Shown: in pieces, positions 9,280-18,359 of the stretch
How the letters are laid out: the number at the start of each line of letters is the position of its first letter
Position numbering within the stretch: position 1 is the stretch's first letter
NCBI RefSeq assembly: GCF_003611475.1
Contig: NZ_RAXT01000034.1
Coordinates: 1-36,209 of the forward strand
Origin: Acinetobacter rongchengensis
Lineage (GTDB): Bacteria; Pseudomonadota; Gammaproteobacteria; Pseudomonadales; Moraxellaceae
Direction of reading: 5' to 3'
Length of the DNA: 36,209 nucleotides
The notes under the pieces: model-generated
Seen by the model: only the letters and a program-made list of their open reading frames with translations
Told to the model about the DNA's origin: nothing
Databases searched by the model: none
Made by a program: the position numbers and the translations under genes

Positions 9280-10423
9280 TTAGATTTTTTAAACCCATGA
9301 TCTCTATAAGTTTGGAATTGACTTTTTCAGCATCAAATTTTTCTAGAGCTATTTTATAACTCTCGAACCCCATTATATTCACTTGCTCAGGATTCTCTAT
9401 AAAGTAACACATTTTTTCTGCTAATGTTTCTGCATCCCATCTTGGGACAAGAAAACCATTCACACCATCTTCGACAGTTTCTCTACAACCTGGTACATCA
9501 GTAGTAATCACAGGTCGCCCGATTGCCATCGCTTCTTGAGTACTACGTGGAACACCTTCGCGATATGATGGCAGAACAAACACACTTGAGTCTGTTATCC
9601 ATTTATTTACATTTGTAACATAACCAGGATACTCAAACAATTGCTCTGCAAGTAATTGATCCAATTCTACTTGCTTTAAAGCCCCCATATTTTGATGGTC
9701 AATTTCACCTAGTACAGTAAAATGAGCGTCAGGATATTTTGATTTTACAATACGTATTGCTTGGATGAGTTCAAATACACCTTTTTCTTTTAACAATCTT
9801 CCAATAAATAAAAATTTCACTGAACATGTGTTGGCTACTGTATAAGAATAATCTTTTAAGTTTAATCCAATTCCGCCTAAAATATGCACCTCTGGAACTT
9901 TTAGTCCATAATTGGTAACCAAATCATGCTGATCATCGGGATTTAAAAAAATCATTTTATGTAAACATGGAAAGGATATTTTATAAAGTAGTACTTGTAT
10001 ACTACGAATAATCTTTGTTTTTGCAGTCTGTCCTTCTGGTTGATCAGTAAAGGTATAACCCAAACCTTCAAGCATTCCTATAATAACAGGCACTTTCGCC
10101 GCTTTCGCCGCCATACTTCCATAGATTACTGGTTTAGCAAAATACGAAAACACAATATCGGGTTGAATTTGTCTTAATAATTTTTTAAGTTGTAAAAAAG
10201 ACTGAATATCAGCAAATGGATTTAAACCACCTCGACTAAGCTGATAAGTTATAGGTATCGCTCCTAATGCTCGAATTTTTTCCAAACATTTTTGTGTATA
10301 TTCAGAAGTAAAAGCATAAACTGTTTGGTTATCCGCAACTAACTTACGGATTATATCCGCACGAAAACCGTAAAAACTTGAGCCTGTAGTTCCAATAAAC
10401 GCTATTTTTTTATTATGATACAT
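9263..10423 (-). CDS. GT4 glycosyltransferase, PglA-like
   Basis: This 386-residue GT-B enzyme transfers a sugar from a nucleotide donor to the growing lipid-linked K unit at the inner face of the inner membrane. The N-terminal domain holds IAFIGTTGSSFYGFRADI and FSYFAKPVIYGSMAAK, typical of the PglA/alpha-1,3-GalNAc transferase group. The C-terminal domain has FLFIGRLLKEKG near residue 205 and the EX7E-type segment REGVPRSTQEAMAIGRPVI near residue 295. Directly preceding the initiating transferase gene, it may add the second sugar, which is a common but not fixed arrangement. Its start overlaps the end of the upstream GT4 gene by 11 bases. Confidence 0.85.
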   Translation of the reverse strand: MYHNKKIAFIGTTGSSFYGFRADIIRKLVADNQTVYAFTSEYTQKCLEKIRALGAIPITYQLSRGGLNPFADIQSFLQLKKLLRQIQPDIVFSYFAKPVIYGSMAAKAAKVPVIIGMLEGLGYTFTDQPEGQTAKTKIIRSIQVLLYKISFPCLHKMIFLNPDDQHDLVTNYGLKVPEVHILGGIGLNLKDYSYTVANTCSVKFLFIGRLLKEKGVFELIQAIRIVKSKYPDAHFTVLGEIDHQNMGALKQVELDQLLAEQLFEYPGYVTNVNKWITDSSVFVLPSYREGVPRSTQEAMAIGRPVITTDVPGCRETVEDGVNGFLVPRWDAETLAEKMCYFIENPEQVNIMGFESYKIALEKFDAEKVNSKLIEIMGLKNLNEKTS

Positions 10424-11507
10424 ATATCTCTATCCATTGGTCCACTATTTTCTCTAAAGCAAAGGTATTTTTTACATAGCTTAAAGCTGCGCGATTATTT
10501 AAAACTATGTTTGAACTCTCTTCATTTAATACAGCATACAACGCATCAGCTAATGCTTCAGAGTTTTGAGGAGGGACCAACGTTCCATATCCCCCCATTA
10601 CCTCTTTTACCCCGCCACAGTCTGTTGCGATCACATAACATTCACAAGCCATTGCCTCTGCGACAACTAACCCAAAGCCTTCGAAAGAAGAAGATAAAAC
10701 AAAAATATCTGCTGCTGACAGCAGATCAGGAATATCATCACGTCTTCCTAATAAAATAACATAATCCTGTAAAGATAAATCAGCAATCATGTTTAGAATC
10801 TGACCTTTTAACTCACCATCCCCCGCAATAGCAAGCCTAGGTTTTTTGTCATTTTCTGTATTTTTAATTAGCTTAGCAAAAGCATTAATTAAGTTTGGAT
10901 AATCCTTTGCTTCATGAAAGCGCCCTACAGCCAAAATTAAACTCTGGTTTTCATCCAACATTAACTCTGTTTTTATTTTTAACGTTTCTGATGCTCTTAA
11001 ATTAAATTTTTCTAAATTTATACCATTATAGACTGTTTTTATGCCTCCTTTCGGAACAGCTCCTAACACCTCAAAACTCTCACAAGCAGAATAACTTACA
11101 TTAGTAATTTCGTCCGACATAGCGTGAGTAAGTCGATAAGCCAGCATTCTTAATCGACCACCTTCATTATTACTATGCGCTGTACAAATAAGTTTCGGTA
11201 CTGGTATCAATCTTCTGGCTATTCGCGCAAAGATATTAGCGTGTACCATATGTGCATGGACGACAACTGGCTGAAATTTATCTATAAGATGTTTATAATT
11301 TTGATACGCTTTATTCATATTTTTAAAAGATTCTAATCCAATATAAATAAGCTCGATAGATTTGTCTTCAGGGCTTACTAAAACATCTCCTTTTAAATAA
11401 GCAATTTTAACTTGGTGCCCTCGTTTGGACATTTGGTCTGCTAAATCAACCACGACCTTTTCAGCCCCACCACCACCAAGCCCTGTAATTAGATATAGGA
11501 TTTTCAT
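10413..11507 (-). CDS. GT4 glycosyltransferase
   Basis: This is a 364-residue GT-B retaining glycosyltransferase. The N terminus MKILYLITGLGGGGAEKVV is a typical GT4 glycine-rich donor loop. AVGRFHEAKDYPNLINAF near residue 190 and FEGFGLVVAEAMACECYVIATDCGG near residue 280 give the EX7E nucleotide-sugar site. Cytosolic, it adds one sugar of the capsule repeat; donor and linkage are not predictable by eye. It follows wzy with no gap (11507/11508), so the two are likely co-transcribed. Confidence 0.85.
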   Translation of the reverse strand: MKILYLITGLGGGGAEKVVVDLADQMSKRGHQVKIAYLKGDVLVSPEDKSIELIYIGLESFKNMNKAYQNYKHLIDKFQPVVVHAHMVHANIFARIARRLIPVPKLICTAHSNNEGGRLRMLAYRLTHAMSDEITNVSYSACESFEVLGAVPKGGIKTVYNGINLEKFNLRASETLKIKTELMLDENQSLILAVGRFHEAKDYPNLINAFAKLIKNTENDKKPRLAIAGDGELKGQILNMIADLSLQDYVILLGRRDDIPDLLSAADIFVLSSSFEGFGLVVAEAMACECYVIATDCGGVKEVMGGYGTLVPPQNSEALADALYAVLNEESSNIVLNNRAALSYVKNTFALEKIVDQWIEIYVS

Positions 11508-12638
11508 TTATAGATTTCTCCTTTTTAAGATAATAAAACATAGAGAAATAAATAATGTAAAAAATAAAACAGAAGGATTTGAAAGTTTGATTAAGGCTAA
11601 AAGAATCAGCATTTTTTCTTTGATAGTAGTTCGTGATTTAAATAAAAAAGAAAAGAAATAAAATAAAATAATAGAACCTATTAGAACACCAAAAATAGTT
11701 AGGCTATTTAAATAAAAGGTTAAATCAAGCAAAGCATCATAAAACTGAGGCTTACCCTCACTTCTAAAAAGGAAACCATAGCCAAAAAGTGTAATACTAG
11801 GATCAGAAATAAAATAATTAAATGCTTCAATTTTTACATTATTACTTCCATCTTCCCCCTTTGTAAATTTATCAATTCTCTCATTAATCATTTCAAATGA
11901 AAAAATGTAAAAAGCAAAGAGTGCAAAGCTACCAACAATATAATTTGTTATATTTTTTGAGTAAACAATAATCAGAAATAATCCGGCTAAAATCAAACCA
12001 AGAAAAGACATTGAAAGTACTAAAGATAATACTCCCAAAAGCTTTGATAATTTAGCATCCTTATCTATTAAATATTGAATAGTTAACAAACCAAACTGAA
12101 CACCTACAAATATTGCAGGTTCTGAAGTAACTCCAGTTGGTCTATATAACCAATTACCAGAATACCAAGTTCTTGACTCCTCTCCTCCAAGCAATAATCC
12201 AAAATCTAATAAAGATCTATCTAAATTTAAAAAATAGAAGCCGATAAATTGCAGCATTACAATTACTGACATAAGTATTATAAAGATTGATAACGCCTTT
12301 TTTAATACTTCATCTTTAGTTAGAATCAAATAATCATAAAGCAAGATTCCAACAGACAGTAAAAATATAACTCGCTGGTATACTAAGATCAATATCTCCT
12401 GCTTTATATATAAATTCTGAAGAAAGCATAAGATTTCTAACAAGACCACTACACAAAAAAATAATTTTAGACTATTTGACGATATTTTCGGATAAACTAG
12501 AAACCTAATAACTACTAGACTGAAAAGACCTAAAAACTGTGTGCCATAAAATGAAATAGGTGCCTGAACATCTAATGAAAAGAAAGCAAATAAAAAAAGT
12601 AAAAAAATAACTCCTGGATTTCTTTGTATAGCAATCAT
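11508..12638 (-). CDS. wzy: Capsule repeat-unit polymerase Wzy
   Basis: This is a 376-residue very hydrophobic protein with about ten predicted membrane spans. It has one large polar loop (about residues 170-290) that contains SLLDFGLLLGGEESRTWYSGN and a stretch with ERIDKFTKGEDGSNN. The topology and the position among glycosyltransferases and wzx are the only marks of Wzy proteins, which share little sequence. It would join K units in the periplasm. No other gene in the locus fits the polymerase role. The base composition is very AT-rich, as usual for wzy. Confidence 0.82.
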   Translation of the reverse strand: MIAIQRNPGVIFLLFLFAFFSLDVQAPISFYGTQFLGLFSLVVIRFLVYPKISSNSLKLFFCVVVLLEILCFLQNLYIKQEILILVYQRVIFLLSVGILLYDYLILTKDEVLKKALSIFIILMSVIVMLQFIGFYFLNLDRSLLDFGLLLGGEESRTWYSGNWLYRPTGVTSEPAIFVGVQFGLLTIQYLIDKDAKLSKLLGVLSLVLSMSFLGLILAGLFLIIVYSKNITNYIVGSFALFAFYIFSFEMINERIDKFTKGEDGSNNVKIEAFNYFISDPSITLFGYGFLFRSEGKPQFYDALLDLTFYLNSLTIFGVLIGSIILFYFFSFLFKSRTTIKEKMLILLALIKLSNPSVLFFTLFISLCFIILKRRNL

Positions 12639-12687
12639 TTAAAATAAGCACCTATTTTTTTACATTCTTTAGCAATATAACTAATAC

Positions 12688-13755
12688 TCATATTACTTTT
12701 TCCCATTTAAAAATAATATTACTTATATTAAAACTTAAACTCTTTTCTAGTGATAATTTAGAAAAAATTTCAAAGTTACTTTCTTTGCACATTTTTAATA
12801 TCTTATCTGATAAATCTTCGATATTTCCGTTTTGTACCAAAAAACCATTTATGCCTGAATCGATGATTTCAGCTGGTCCAGTATTACAATCAAAAGACAC
12901 AACTGGCAACCCGTAACTTTGAGCCTCAAGCAATACCATTGGAAGTCCTTCAAAACGTGAGCTCATACAAAAAAATGAGGCTTTTCTATAAAAATTTTTC
13001 ATATCCTTTTGCTGGCCAGCAAAAACTATTGTACTTCCAACATTGTAATCAGTAGCCATTTTTCTTAATTTCTGTTCGTCTTCACCTGAACCAACTATTG
13101 TTACGATCCATCCCGGTAATTCATCATGAATTTTGGCCCATGCAGGAATTAATAAGTCAAAACCTTTCTGATATGTTAACCGCCCAACACATAATATGTT
13201 TTTATAGTCCAATAAAGGTAAATTATCCTGTATCTCATAAGGAGTCGGGTTTGCGATAGCAACAACTTTGTCTGATCTTTTTAAATTAAAACGTTCATCC
13301 CAAAAAGTTTTATCACGCTCTGTAAGGGTAATAATCTGATTACACCATTTGGCAGCCATCCATCGACCTAAATCACGAAATCTAGAACCAAGATTAACCT
13401 TTAAGTTAAAATGCTCCCAACAAATATGGTTAACTTTCAACCCTATACATGCAGGGACTGTAAAAACACAACTAATACTATCAACAACGACTAAAGTATC
13501 TATTTTATTACTTATTATATACTCTCTAATTTTTGATACTGCTACCAAAAAGTTTTTTCTCATTGAAATATCTTTATTAAACAAGCTTCCATTCACGATC
13601 GATGTATTCTGTTCGAAAAAGGGGTTTTCACCAAAGACTAAAGACAAAATAAAGACTTGATGATCAACTGCTAGTTGATTAGCAATAAGTGTGGTAACTC
13701 TCTCAGTTCCTCCTGAATGATTAATATTACCAATTAAAAAACATATCTTTTTCAT
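12688..13755 (-). CDS. GT4 glycosyltransferase
   Basis: This glycosyltransferase has 355 residues if started at the ATG at 13755 (MKKICFLIGNINHSGGTERV). A GTG at 13764, overlapping the upstream TGA as GTGA, would add three residues and is also possible. The SGGTERV loop, VGRLTYQKGFDLLIPAW near residue 190 and SRFEGLPMVLLEAQSYGLPVVSFDC near residue 270 show a GT-B, family GT4 enzyme with the EX7E site. It builds one linkage of the K unit at the cytosolic membrane face. Linkage and donor cannot be deduced. Confidence 0.85.
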   Translation of the reverse strand: MKKICFLIGNINHSGGTERVTTLIANQLAVDHQVFILSLVFGENPFFEQNTSIVNGSLFNKDISMRKNFLVAVSKIREYIISNKIDTLVVVDSISCVFTVPACIGLKVNHICWEHFNLKVNLGSRFRDLGRWMAAKWCNQIITLTERDKTFWDERFNLKRSDKVVAIANPTPYEIQDNLPLLDYKNILCVGRLTYQKGFDLLIPAWAKIHDELPGWIVTIVGSGEDEQKLRKMATDYNVGSTIVFAGQQKDMKNFYRKASFFCMSSRFEGLPMVLLEAQSYGLPVVSFDCNTGPAEIIDSGINGFLVQNGNIEDLSDKILKMCKESNFEIFSKLSLEKSLSFNISNIIFKWEKVI

Positions 13756-13760
13756 CTTTA

Positions 13761-14627
13761 TCACTTTTTAATATGAAATACTTTTTTTACTACCAGTCTA
13801 AATTTATATAATAAGCGATATATAAAAATTTGCACGGACAATTTAAAATCTAATTTTAGGGTTTCTAATGCATTATCCCAACATACTTTTATAAATGCCT
13901 TTTTGAAAGCGTCATGCTTACTAAACTCATTTAAAACTTGCAGTCGTCCTAATGACATTTTATAGGGGTTAGAAAATGTATTTCCATCATGCGTTCTATA
14001 TGAACAAAATAACTCATCGATATAAATAATTTGCTTTCCAGTTTCTAGTAACTTTAAATAAATATACCAATCCTCAATAATCATCCCCTCAACAAAACCG
14101 CCTACAGCACGTAAATCCTCCAAACGAATCATTTGAGTTGGGGCTGGTAAAAAACGATCTGTATAAATTAAGTCATTGAATTCAAAAATTTTATTTGGCT
14201 GTCGAATTTCACCAATTTTTACATTTTCATTATTTATAAACTGAACTGCACCAAAAACAGCAACCATATCTTGCCTCTTTTGAAGTATTTCAACCTGCCT
14301 TTCAATTTTCTTTTCTAACATGAGGTCATCAGATGCAATAGGTGATATAAAATTACCTTTACACCACTGTAAAGCTTCATTTAAAGTAGCACTTAGTCCT
14401 TTATTAGATCTGCAACGCAACTCAAAACGCACAAATCTTTCTTCACATATCGAAATCATTTCTTGTATTTTTTCTACAGAGTTATCTTTAGAACCATCAT
14501 CAATAATAATAAGTTCAATATTTTGATAAGTCTGATCTATAACACTTTGGATACATCCCTGCACAAATTGCTCATGATTATAACAAGGTATGACAACTGA
14601 TACTAAAGGCTCATGATCTCTATTCAT
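13761..14627 (-). CDS. GT2 (GT-A) glycosyltransferase
   Basis: This 288-residue inverting glycosyltransferase carries the family 2 fold. VSVVIPCYNHEQFVQGCI and LIIIDDGSKDNS form the nucleotide site at residues 9-50. The metal motif is ASDDLML near residue 98, and the catalytic ED motif is IEDWYIYLKL near residue 165. The C-terminal 30 residues are basic and hydrophobic, perhaps for membrane contact. It is the only GT2 among four transferases of this locus, so it should make the one inverted linkage formed by the transferases. Start overlaps the end of wzx by 8 bases. Confidence 0.87.
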   Translation of the reverse strand: MNRDHEPLVSVVIPCYNHEQFVQGCIQSVIDQTYQNIELIIIDDGSKDNSVEKIQEMISICEERFVRFELRCRSNKGLSATLNEALQWCKGNFISPIASDDLMLEKKIERQVEILQKRQDMVAVFGAVQFINNENVKIGEIRQPNKIFEFNDLIYTDRFLPAPTQMIRLEDLRAVGGFVEGMIIEDWYIYLKLLETGKQIIYIDELFCSYRTHDGNTFSNPYKMSLGRLQVLNEFSKHDAFKKAFIKVCWDNALETLKLDFKLSVQIFIYRLLYKFRLVVKKVFHIKK

Positions 14628-15882
14628 GTATCACACCCTTTTTTAAAACATTGAAAACAAAATAACTCATAATAATCCAATACACTCCATAATTAACTAA
14701 ATGAGCAATTGAAACACCTTCGAACCCAAAAAATTGAGTACATATATATGTAAGTATAATAGAAGTCAGTGCAAAAAGAATTTCTGTTGTAATAAATAAT
14801 CTTGTCATTGCTTTACTTAACATCAGATAAGCAAGAATCCAACTCCCTATTTTTAAAGAATCCCCTATCATTTGCCAAAGGAACAAATCACGCATAGGTA
14901 AAAACGTTTTAGTAAAAAGTATGGTGATGATCCAATCTCTTAACAAATAGACTACTACTCCACCAGCTATAGCTAGTGGAAATATAAACTTGTAACCTAA
15001 ATAAATCTCTGACTTGATGGCTTCTAATTTTGATAACTCAGAAAGTCTTGGCAGGTAGTAAACTCCAAGCGTAGTCGTCACAAGCATGAGATATGCAGCA
15101 CTCAAACGAATCATTGCTTCCCAATAACCAGCATATGTAACCCCATATTCATTAGTTAAGTAACTACGAATCACCATTTGTGACAATGGAACACAAATAG
15201 CACTAACCAATGCCATTAAAACAAAAGCAATAAACTTTCTTGCAATTTCCTTATCAACTTTTCCAAATAAATACGAAAACTTAAACCACTCAGATTTATA
15301 ACAAAGTAGCAAGGTCACAAAAAAAGCTAAAGATTGATAAATAGATAAAGCAACCAAAGCTCCATATAAACTATATTTAATCGCTAAAACACTTGTTATT
15401 GTTAAAGAAAATATACTTCCAAAAATATTTGCAATAACTAATTTTAATACTTCCTTTTTACCATTTAATATAGCTAAGAAAAGTGCATTAAAAGTAAAAA
15501 ATGTAAGGAAAATAGCAAACCAAGCAAAGACTGATTGATATATTGCCGTATGAAAAATATAAACTGATAACTGTTTTTGGAAAATTAAAATAATGAAAGA
15601 AAATAACAAGCTAAAAAATAAAACGATACTACCAGCTGTTTTCCAAATTGTTCTTTGCTGTTTTTCATCCTCATAATATTCAGCTGTGTACTTAATAACC
15701 GCGGTATTTATTGCACTTCCAGCAAAAGTTGTTACCATTTGTATAAAATTTTGAAACTGCCCTATTGCAGCGTAGCCTGCTGGACCAACATAAACAGCCA
15801 AAATTTTATTCAATATAAACATCGTGGCTGTCTTAATCAAAACAGCCACGCCATTTAAAATACTTGTTTTAAGCAGATTCAT
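14620..15882 (-). CDS. wzx: O-antigen/K-unit flippase Wzx (WzxE-like)
   Basis: This 420-residue MOP-superfamily integral membrane protein has about twelve predicted spans. The N terminus MNLLKTSILNGVAVLIKTATMFILNK followed by YVGPAGYAAIGQFQNF and the AGSAINTAVIKYTAEY loop strongly recall WzxE-type translocases of enterobacterial common antigen, whose unit carries an acetylated 4-amino-6-deoxygalactose. The resemblance fits a K unit carrying a related amino-deoxy sugar made by the genes just upstream. It would flip undecaprenyl-PP-linked K units to the periplasm. It lies one base after fdtB. Confidence 0.9.
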   Translation of the reverse strand: MNLLKTSILNGVAVLIKTATMFILNKILAVYVGPAGYAAIGQFQNFIQMVTTFAGSAINTAVIKYTAEYYEDEKQQRTIWKTAGSIVLFFSLLFSFIILIFQKQLSVYIFHTAIYQSVFAWFAIFLTFFTFNALFLAILNGKKEVLKLVIANIFGSIFSLTITSVLAIKYSLYGALVALSIYQSLAFFVTLLLCYKSEWFKFSYLFGKVDKEIARKFIAFVLMALVSAICVPLSQMVIRSYLTNEYGVTYAGYWEAMIRLSAAYLMLVTTTLGVYYLPRLSELSKLEAIKSEIYLGYKFIFPLAIAGGVVVYLLRDWIITILFTKTFLPMRDLFLWQMIGDSLKIGSWILAYLMLSKAMTRLFITTEILFALTSIILTYICTQFFGFEGVSIAHLVNYGVYWIIMSYFVFNVLKKGVIHE

Positions 15883-15883
15883 T

Positions 15884-16999
15884 CTAGCCCTTGAAGCTAT
15901 TACATAACTTTACTATTGTGTGTGCTTCATTTAAGCTTAATGTTGGCCCAATAGGCAAACTCATGATTTCGGCATGAATTGTCTCTGAAATAGGATAATT
16001 TAAATCATTCCATTCCTTATAAGCTTGTTGTTTATGTGGAGGAATTGGGTAGTGAATTAAAGTTTGTACTCCATTCTCAGCTAAATACTGTTGTAATGTT
16101 TTTCTATATTCAATTCTAATCACAAACAAATGCCAAACATGTTGCTGATATTCTTCTGCATTAATATTCTCTAACGGCAATTTAATCAATGGATTTTTAA
16201 TTTCTGTTAAATATAGGTTCGCTATTTTACGTCTATGCTGTGTTTCTATATCTAAAAACTTTAACTTAACGTCAAGCATTGCAGCCTGAATTTCATCAAG
16301 TCTACTATTAACGCCAGGAACTAAATTTTTATATTTTTCATGCGATCCATAATTACGAAGTGCACGTAACATTTGAGCAAGCTCTTGATCATTGGTGGTT
16401 ACAGCACCTGCATCACCGAGAGCACCTAAATTTTTCCCAGGATAAAAGCTAAATCCTGATGCATCTCCCCAGTTTCCAGCCTTTCTCCCATTTATTGTGG
16501 CACCATGCGATTGCGCTGAATCTTCTAAAACAAGTAGATTATACTTATTTGCAATTTGCATAATTGTCGGCATATCTGCCAATTGCCCATACAAATGAAC
16601 AGGTAAAATAACTTTTGTTTTTGTTGTAATTGCAGCTTCGATATTATTTGGATCAATATTATAAGTATTAATATCAGGTTCAACCAAAATTGGAACTAAA
16701 TCATTCGCAGTAATGGCTAAAATGCTTGCGATATAAGTATTTGAAGGAACAATAACCTCATCACCATCTTTTAGTTTACCAAGTTCTTTCCAAGCGCGAA
16801 GCGTAAGAATTAAAGCATCTAAACCATTCGCCACCCCAATTGCAAACTTTACTCCACAATATTCGGCAAAATTTTGTTCAAATTTTTCTAGCTCATTCCC
16901 ACCAATATACCAACCAGAATCAATTACTCGAGTACAAGCTTCAATTAATTCAGCTCTATATTGTGCATTAATATTTTTTAAATCTAAAAAAGGAATCAT
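15884..16999 (-). CDS. fdtB: dTDP-3-keto-6-deoxyhexose 3-aminotransferase (FdtB/QdtB type)
   Basis: This 371-residue PLP-dependent sugar aminotransferase of the DegT/DnrJ/EryC1 class converts the 3-keto sugar made by the FdtA-type isomerase to the 3-amino sugar. I start at the ATG at 16999 ([15 protein letters not shown]), which matches family N termini; an upstream GTG-type frame start at 17047 would overlap the preceding gene by 38 bases. Visible elements are [23 protein letters not shown] (Asp160, Gln163) and the PLP lysine in [14 protein letters not shown] (Lys189). Whether the product is Fuc3N or Qui3N depends on the isomerase. The symbol is by context; qdtB is the alternative. Confidence 0.82.
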   Translation of the reverse strand: MIPFLDLKNINAQYRAELIEACTRVIDSGWYIGGNELEKFEQNFAEYCGVKFAIGVANGLDALILTLRAWKELGKLKDGDEVIVPSNTYIASILAITANDLVPILVEPDINTYNIDPNNIEAAITTKTKVILPVHLYGQLADMPTIMQIANKYNLLVLEDSAQSHGATINGRKAGNWGDASGFSFYPGKNLGALGDAGAVTTNDQELAQMLRALRNYGSHEKYKNLVPGVNSRLDEIQAAMLDVKLKFLDIETQHRRKIANLYLTEIKNPLIKLPLENINAEEYQQHVWHLFVIRIEYRKTLQQYLAENGVQTLIHYPIPPHKQQAYKEWNDLNYPISETIHAEIMSLPIGPTLSLNEAHTIVKLCNSFKG

Positions 17000-17009
17000 A
17001 ACATTATCT

Positions 17010-17417
17010 TCAATTTGGTATATATAACTCAGCAGTTCCAACAACACACTCTACATTTCTAGAAATTGCAGATGTCTTAAAAATCACTTTTTTTCTATCA
17101 CTGATAACATCAAAAACTTCCACTTTAAAATGCACTATCTCATTTAAATAAATTGGTTTTAAAAATTTATTTTCAGATTTCAAATAAATACACCCCGCTC
17201 CAGGTAATGTATTAGCAAAAATAGTTGAAAAAATACTTGAAACTAAAGCACCATGAACTATACGTGCGCCAAACATTGTTTGTTTTGCATAATTATCATC
17301 TAAATGTACAGGATTTATATCACCTGATAACTGAGAAAAGATATTAACATCATCACTTGAAAACTCTCTTGTGAGTTCAGCGGTCATTCCTTTTTTATAT
17401 TCTGAAATTAATAGCAT
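17010..17417 (-). CDS. MaoC/PhaJ-like (R)-specific enoyl-CoA hydratase
   Basis: This 135-residue hot-dog-fold protein is close to PhaJ in size (about 134). The hydratase motif reads [15 protein letters not shown] with the catalytic pair Asp33 and His38 both present, then [10 protein letters not shown] and [20 protein letters not shown]. PhaJ adds water to trans-2-enoyl-CoA to give (R)-3-hydroxyacyl-CoA. Here it lies between a GNAT acyltransferase and a sugar aminotransferase, so I infer that it supplies a 3-hydroxyacyl-CoA (for example (R)-3-hydroxybutyryl-CoA) to N-acylate the amino sugar. A dehydratase role on the sugar itself is less likely for this fold. It starts one base after the GNAT stop. 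Confidence 0.8.
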   Translation of the reverse strand: MLLISEYKKGMTAELTREFSSDDVNIFSQLSGDINPVHLDDNYAKQTMFGARIVHGALVSSIFSTIFANTLPGAGCIYLKSENKFLKPIYLNEIVHFKVEVFDVISDRKKVIFKTSAISRNVECVVGTAELYIPN

Positions 17418-17418
17418 T

Positions 17419-17964
17419 TTATTTTCCTAAAAACTTAGAATACTGTATTTTATTTTTCAAATATTGTTCTTTTGGAAAAATATAATATTCATTGATTTCA
17501 TCTTCAGATATTTTTTGTGCACCCATTTTCAAATGGAAAGAATGCACCTTATCATTTCCCTTCATTACTTCAAAGTGGCTTTGTTGGAAATCTAGATAAG
17601 AAAATCCTGCCTCATACACCAATAAAGCACTCTCGACTGCAGCATACTTTGTTTTATTTTCATTTAAAATCCAACTACCCCAGCAAAATGATTTTGGATT
17701 TACTTTAAAATCATATAATCGAACTGTGCCAATAGGCTGATCATTTTCATTTTTGCAAATTATAAAATAAAACTCTTCTTTATTATTTTCCTTATCTTTA
17801 TAATTTTTAATCCACTGTCTTTGAGCTTCTATATCTGCAGTAGATTTTGAAATATATGTATTCAATTTATCATCATTTCTTAAACTACAAATGAACGCAG
17901 CATCATCCTCTCTTACAAGTCTCAAGTATGTTGTACTCGCTTTTAAGTTAAAATCTATCATCAC
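17419..17964 (-). CDS. GNAT-family N-acyltransferase for the 3-amino sugar
   Basis: This 181-residue GNAT-fold protein resembles WecD/PseH-type sugar N-acetyltransferases. It has the N-terminal YLRLVREDDAAFICSLRND (beta1-alpha1), QRQWIKNYKDKE, FYFIICKNENDQPIGTVRLYD (beta strands before the CoA site) and the C-terminal HSFHLKMGAQKI typical of the family. Known FdtC/QdtC enzymes are left-handed beta-helix (hexapeptide) proteins, so this locus uses another acyltransferase class. Its acyl donor may be the product of the neighbouring PhaJ-like gene. The start shares four bases with fdtA; a second ATG directly follows (MMIDF). Confidence 0.8.
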   Translation of the reverse strand: MMIDFNLKASTTYLRLVREDDAAFICSLRNDDKLNTYISKSTADIEAQRQWIKNYKDKENNKEEFYFIICKNENDQPIGTVRLYDFKVNPKSFCWGSWILNENKTKYAAVESALLVYEAGFSYLDFQQSHFEVMKGNDKVHSFHLKMGAQKISEDEINEYYIFPKEQYLKNKIQYSKFLGK

Positions 17965-18359
17965 ACTCTCTCCACCAAAAACTTATCATATTCTCTTATA
18001 TAATCACTTTCATCATAATGATCACTTGCTAATACCAACATAATGCAATCATCTGAAAAATCATGCATTTCATGCCAAACCATAGGAGGAATTAGCAAAC
18101 CTTTATTAGGTTGATCTATCCATACTTCCTGTTTTTCTATACCATTATCCATTAGCATTTTACATTTACCTTTTATGCAAAATGCGATTTGATTTAATTC
18201 TTTATGAGCATGAAATCCACGGGATATATCTGGTTTTGCATCAAAAATGTAATAAAGTCTCTTAATTTCGAATGGGATAATCTTATCAGCTTCAGCAACT
18301 ATTAAAGCACCACGATGATCACCTAAATTAGGTAACTCAATCCACTCAATCAAACTCAT
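17961..18359 (-). CDS. fdtA: dTDP-4-keto-6-deoxyglucose 3,4-ketoisomerase (FdtA/QdtA type)
   Basis: This 132-residue cupin of the WxcM-like class moves the keto group from C4 to C3 of dTDP-4-keto-6-deoxyglucose, the product of RmlB. The sequence shows [30 protein letters not shown] with the two catalytic His (50 and 52) and [15 protein letters not shown]. FdtA gives the galacto and QdtA the gluco isomer; the few residues that separate them cannot be judged by eye, so the final sugar is Fuc3N or Qui3N. ATGA overlap with rmlA. Confidence 0.85.
   Translation of the reverse strand: MSLIEWIELPNLGDHRGALIVAEADKIIPFEIKRLYYIFDAKPDISRGFHAHKELNQIAFCIKGKCKMLMDNGIEKQEVWIDQPNKGLLIPPMVWHEMHDFSDDCIMLVLASDHYDESDYIREYDKFLVERV

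Noticed and set aside
17000..17047. Longer N terminus of the aminotransferase
   Set aside because: It would overlap the hydratase gene by 38 bases; the family N terminus begins at MIPFLDL, 16 codons further in.
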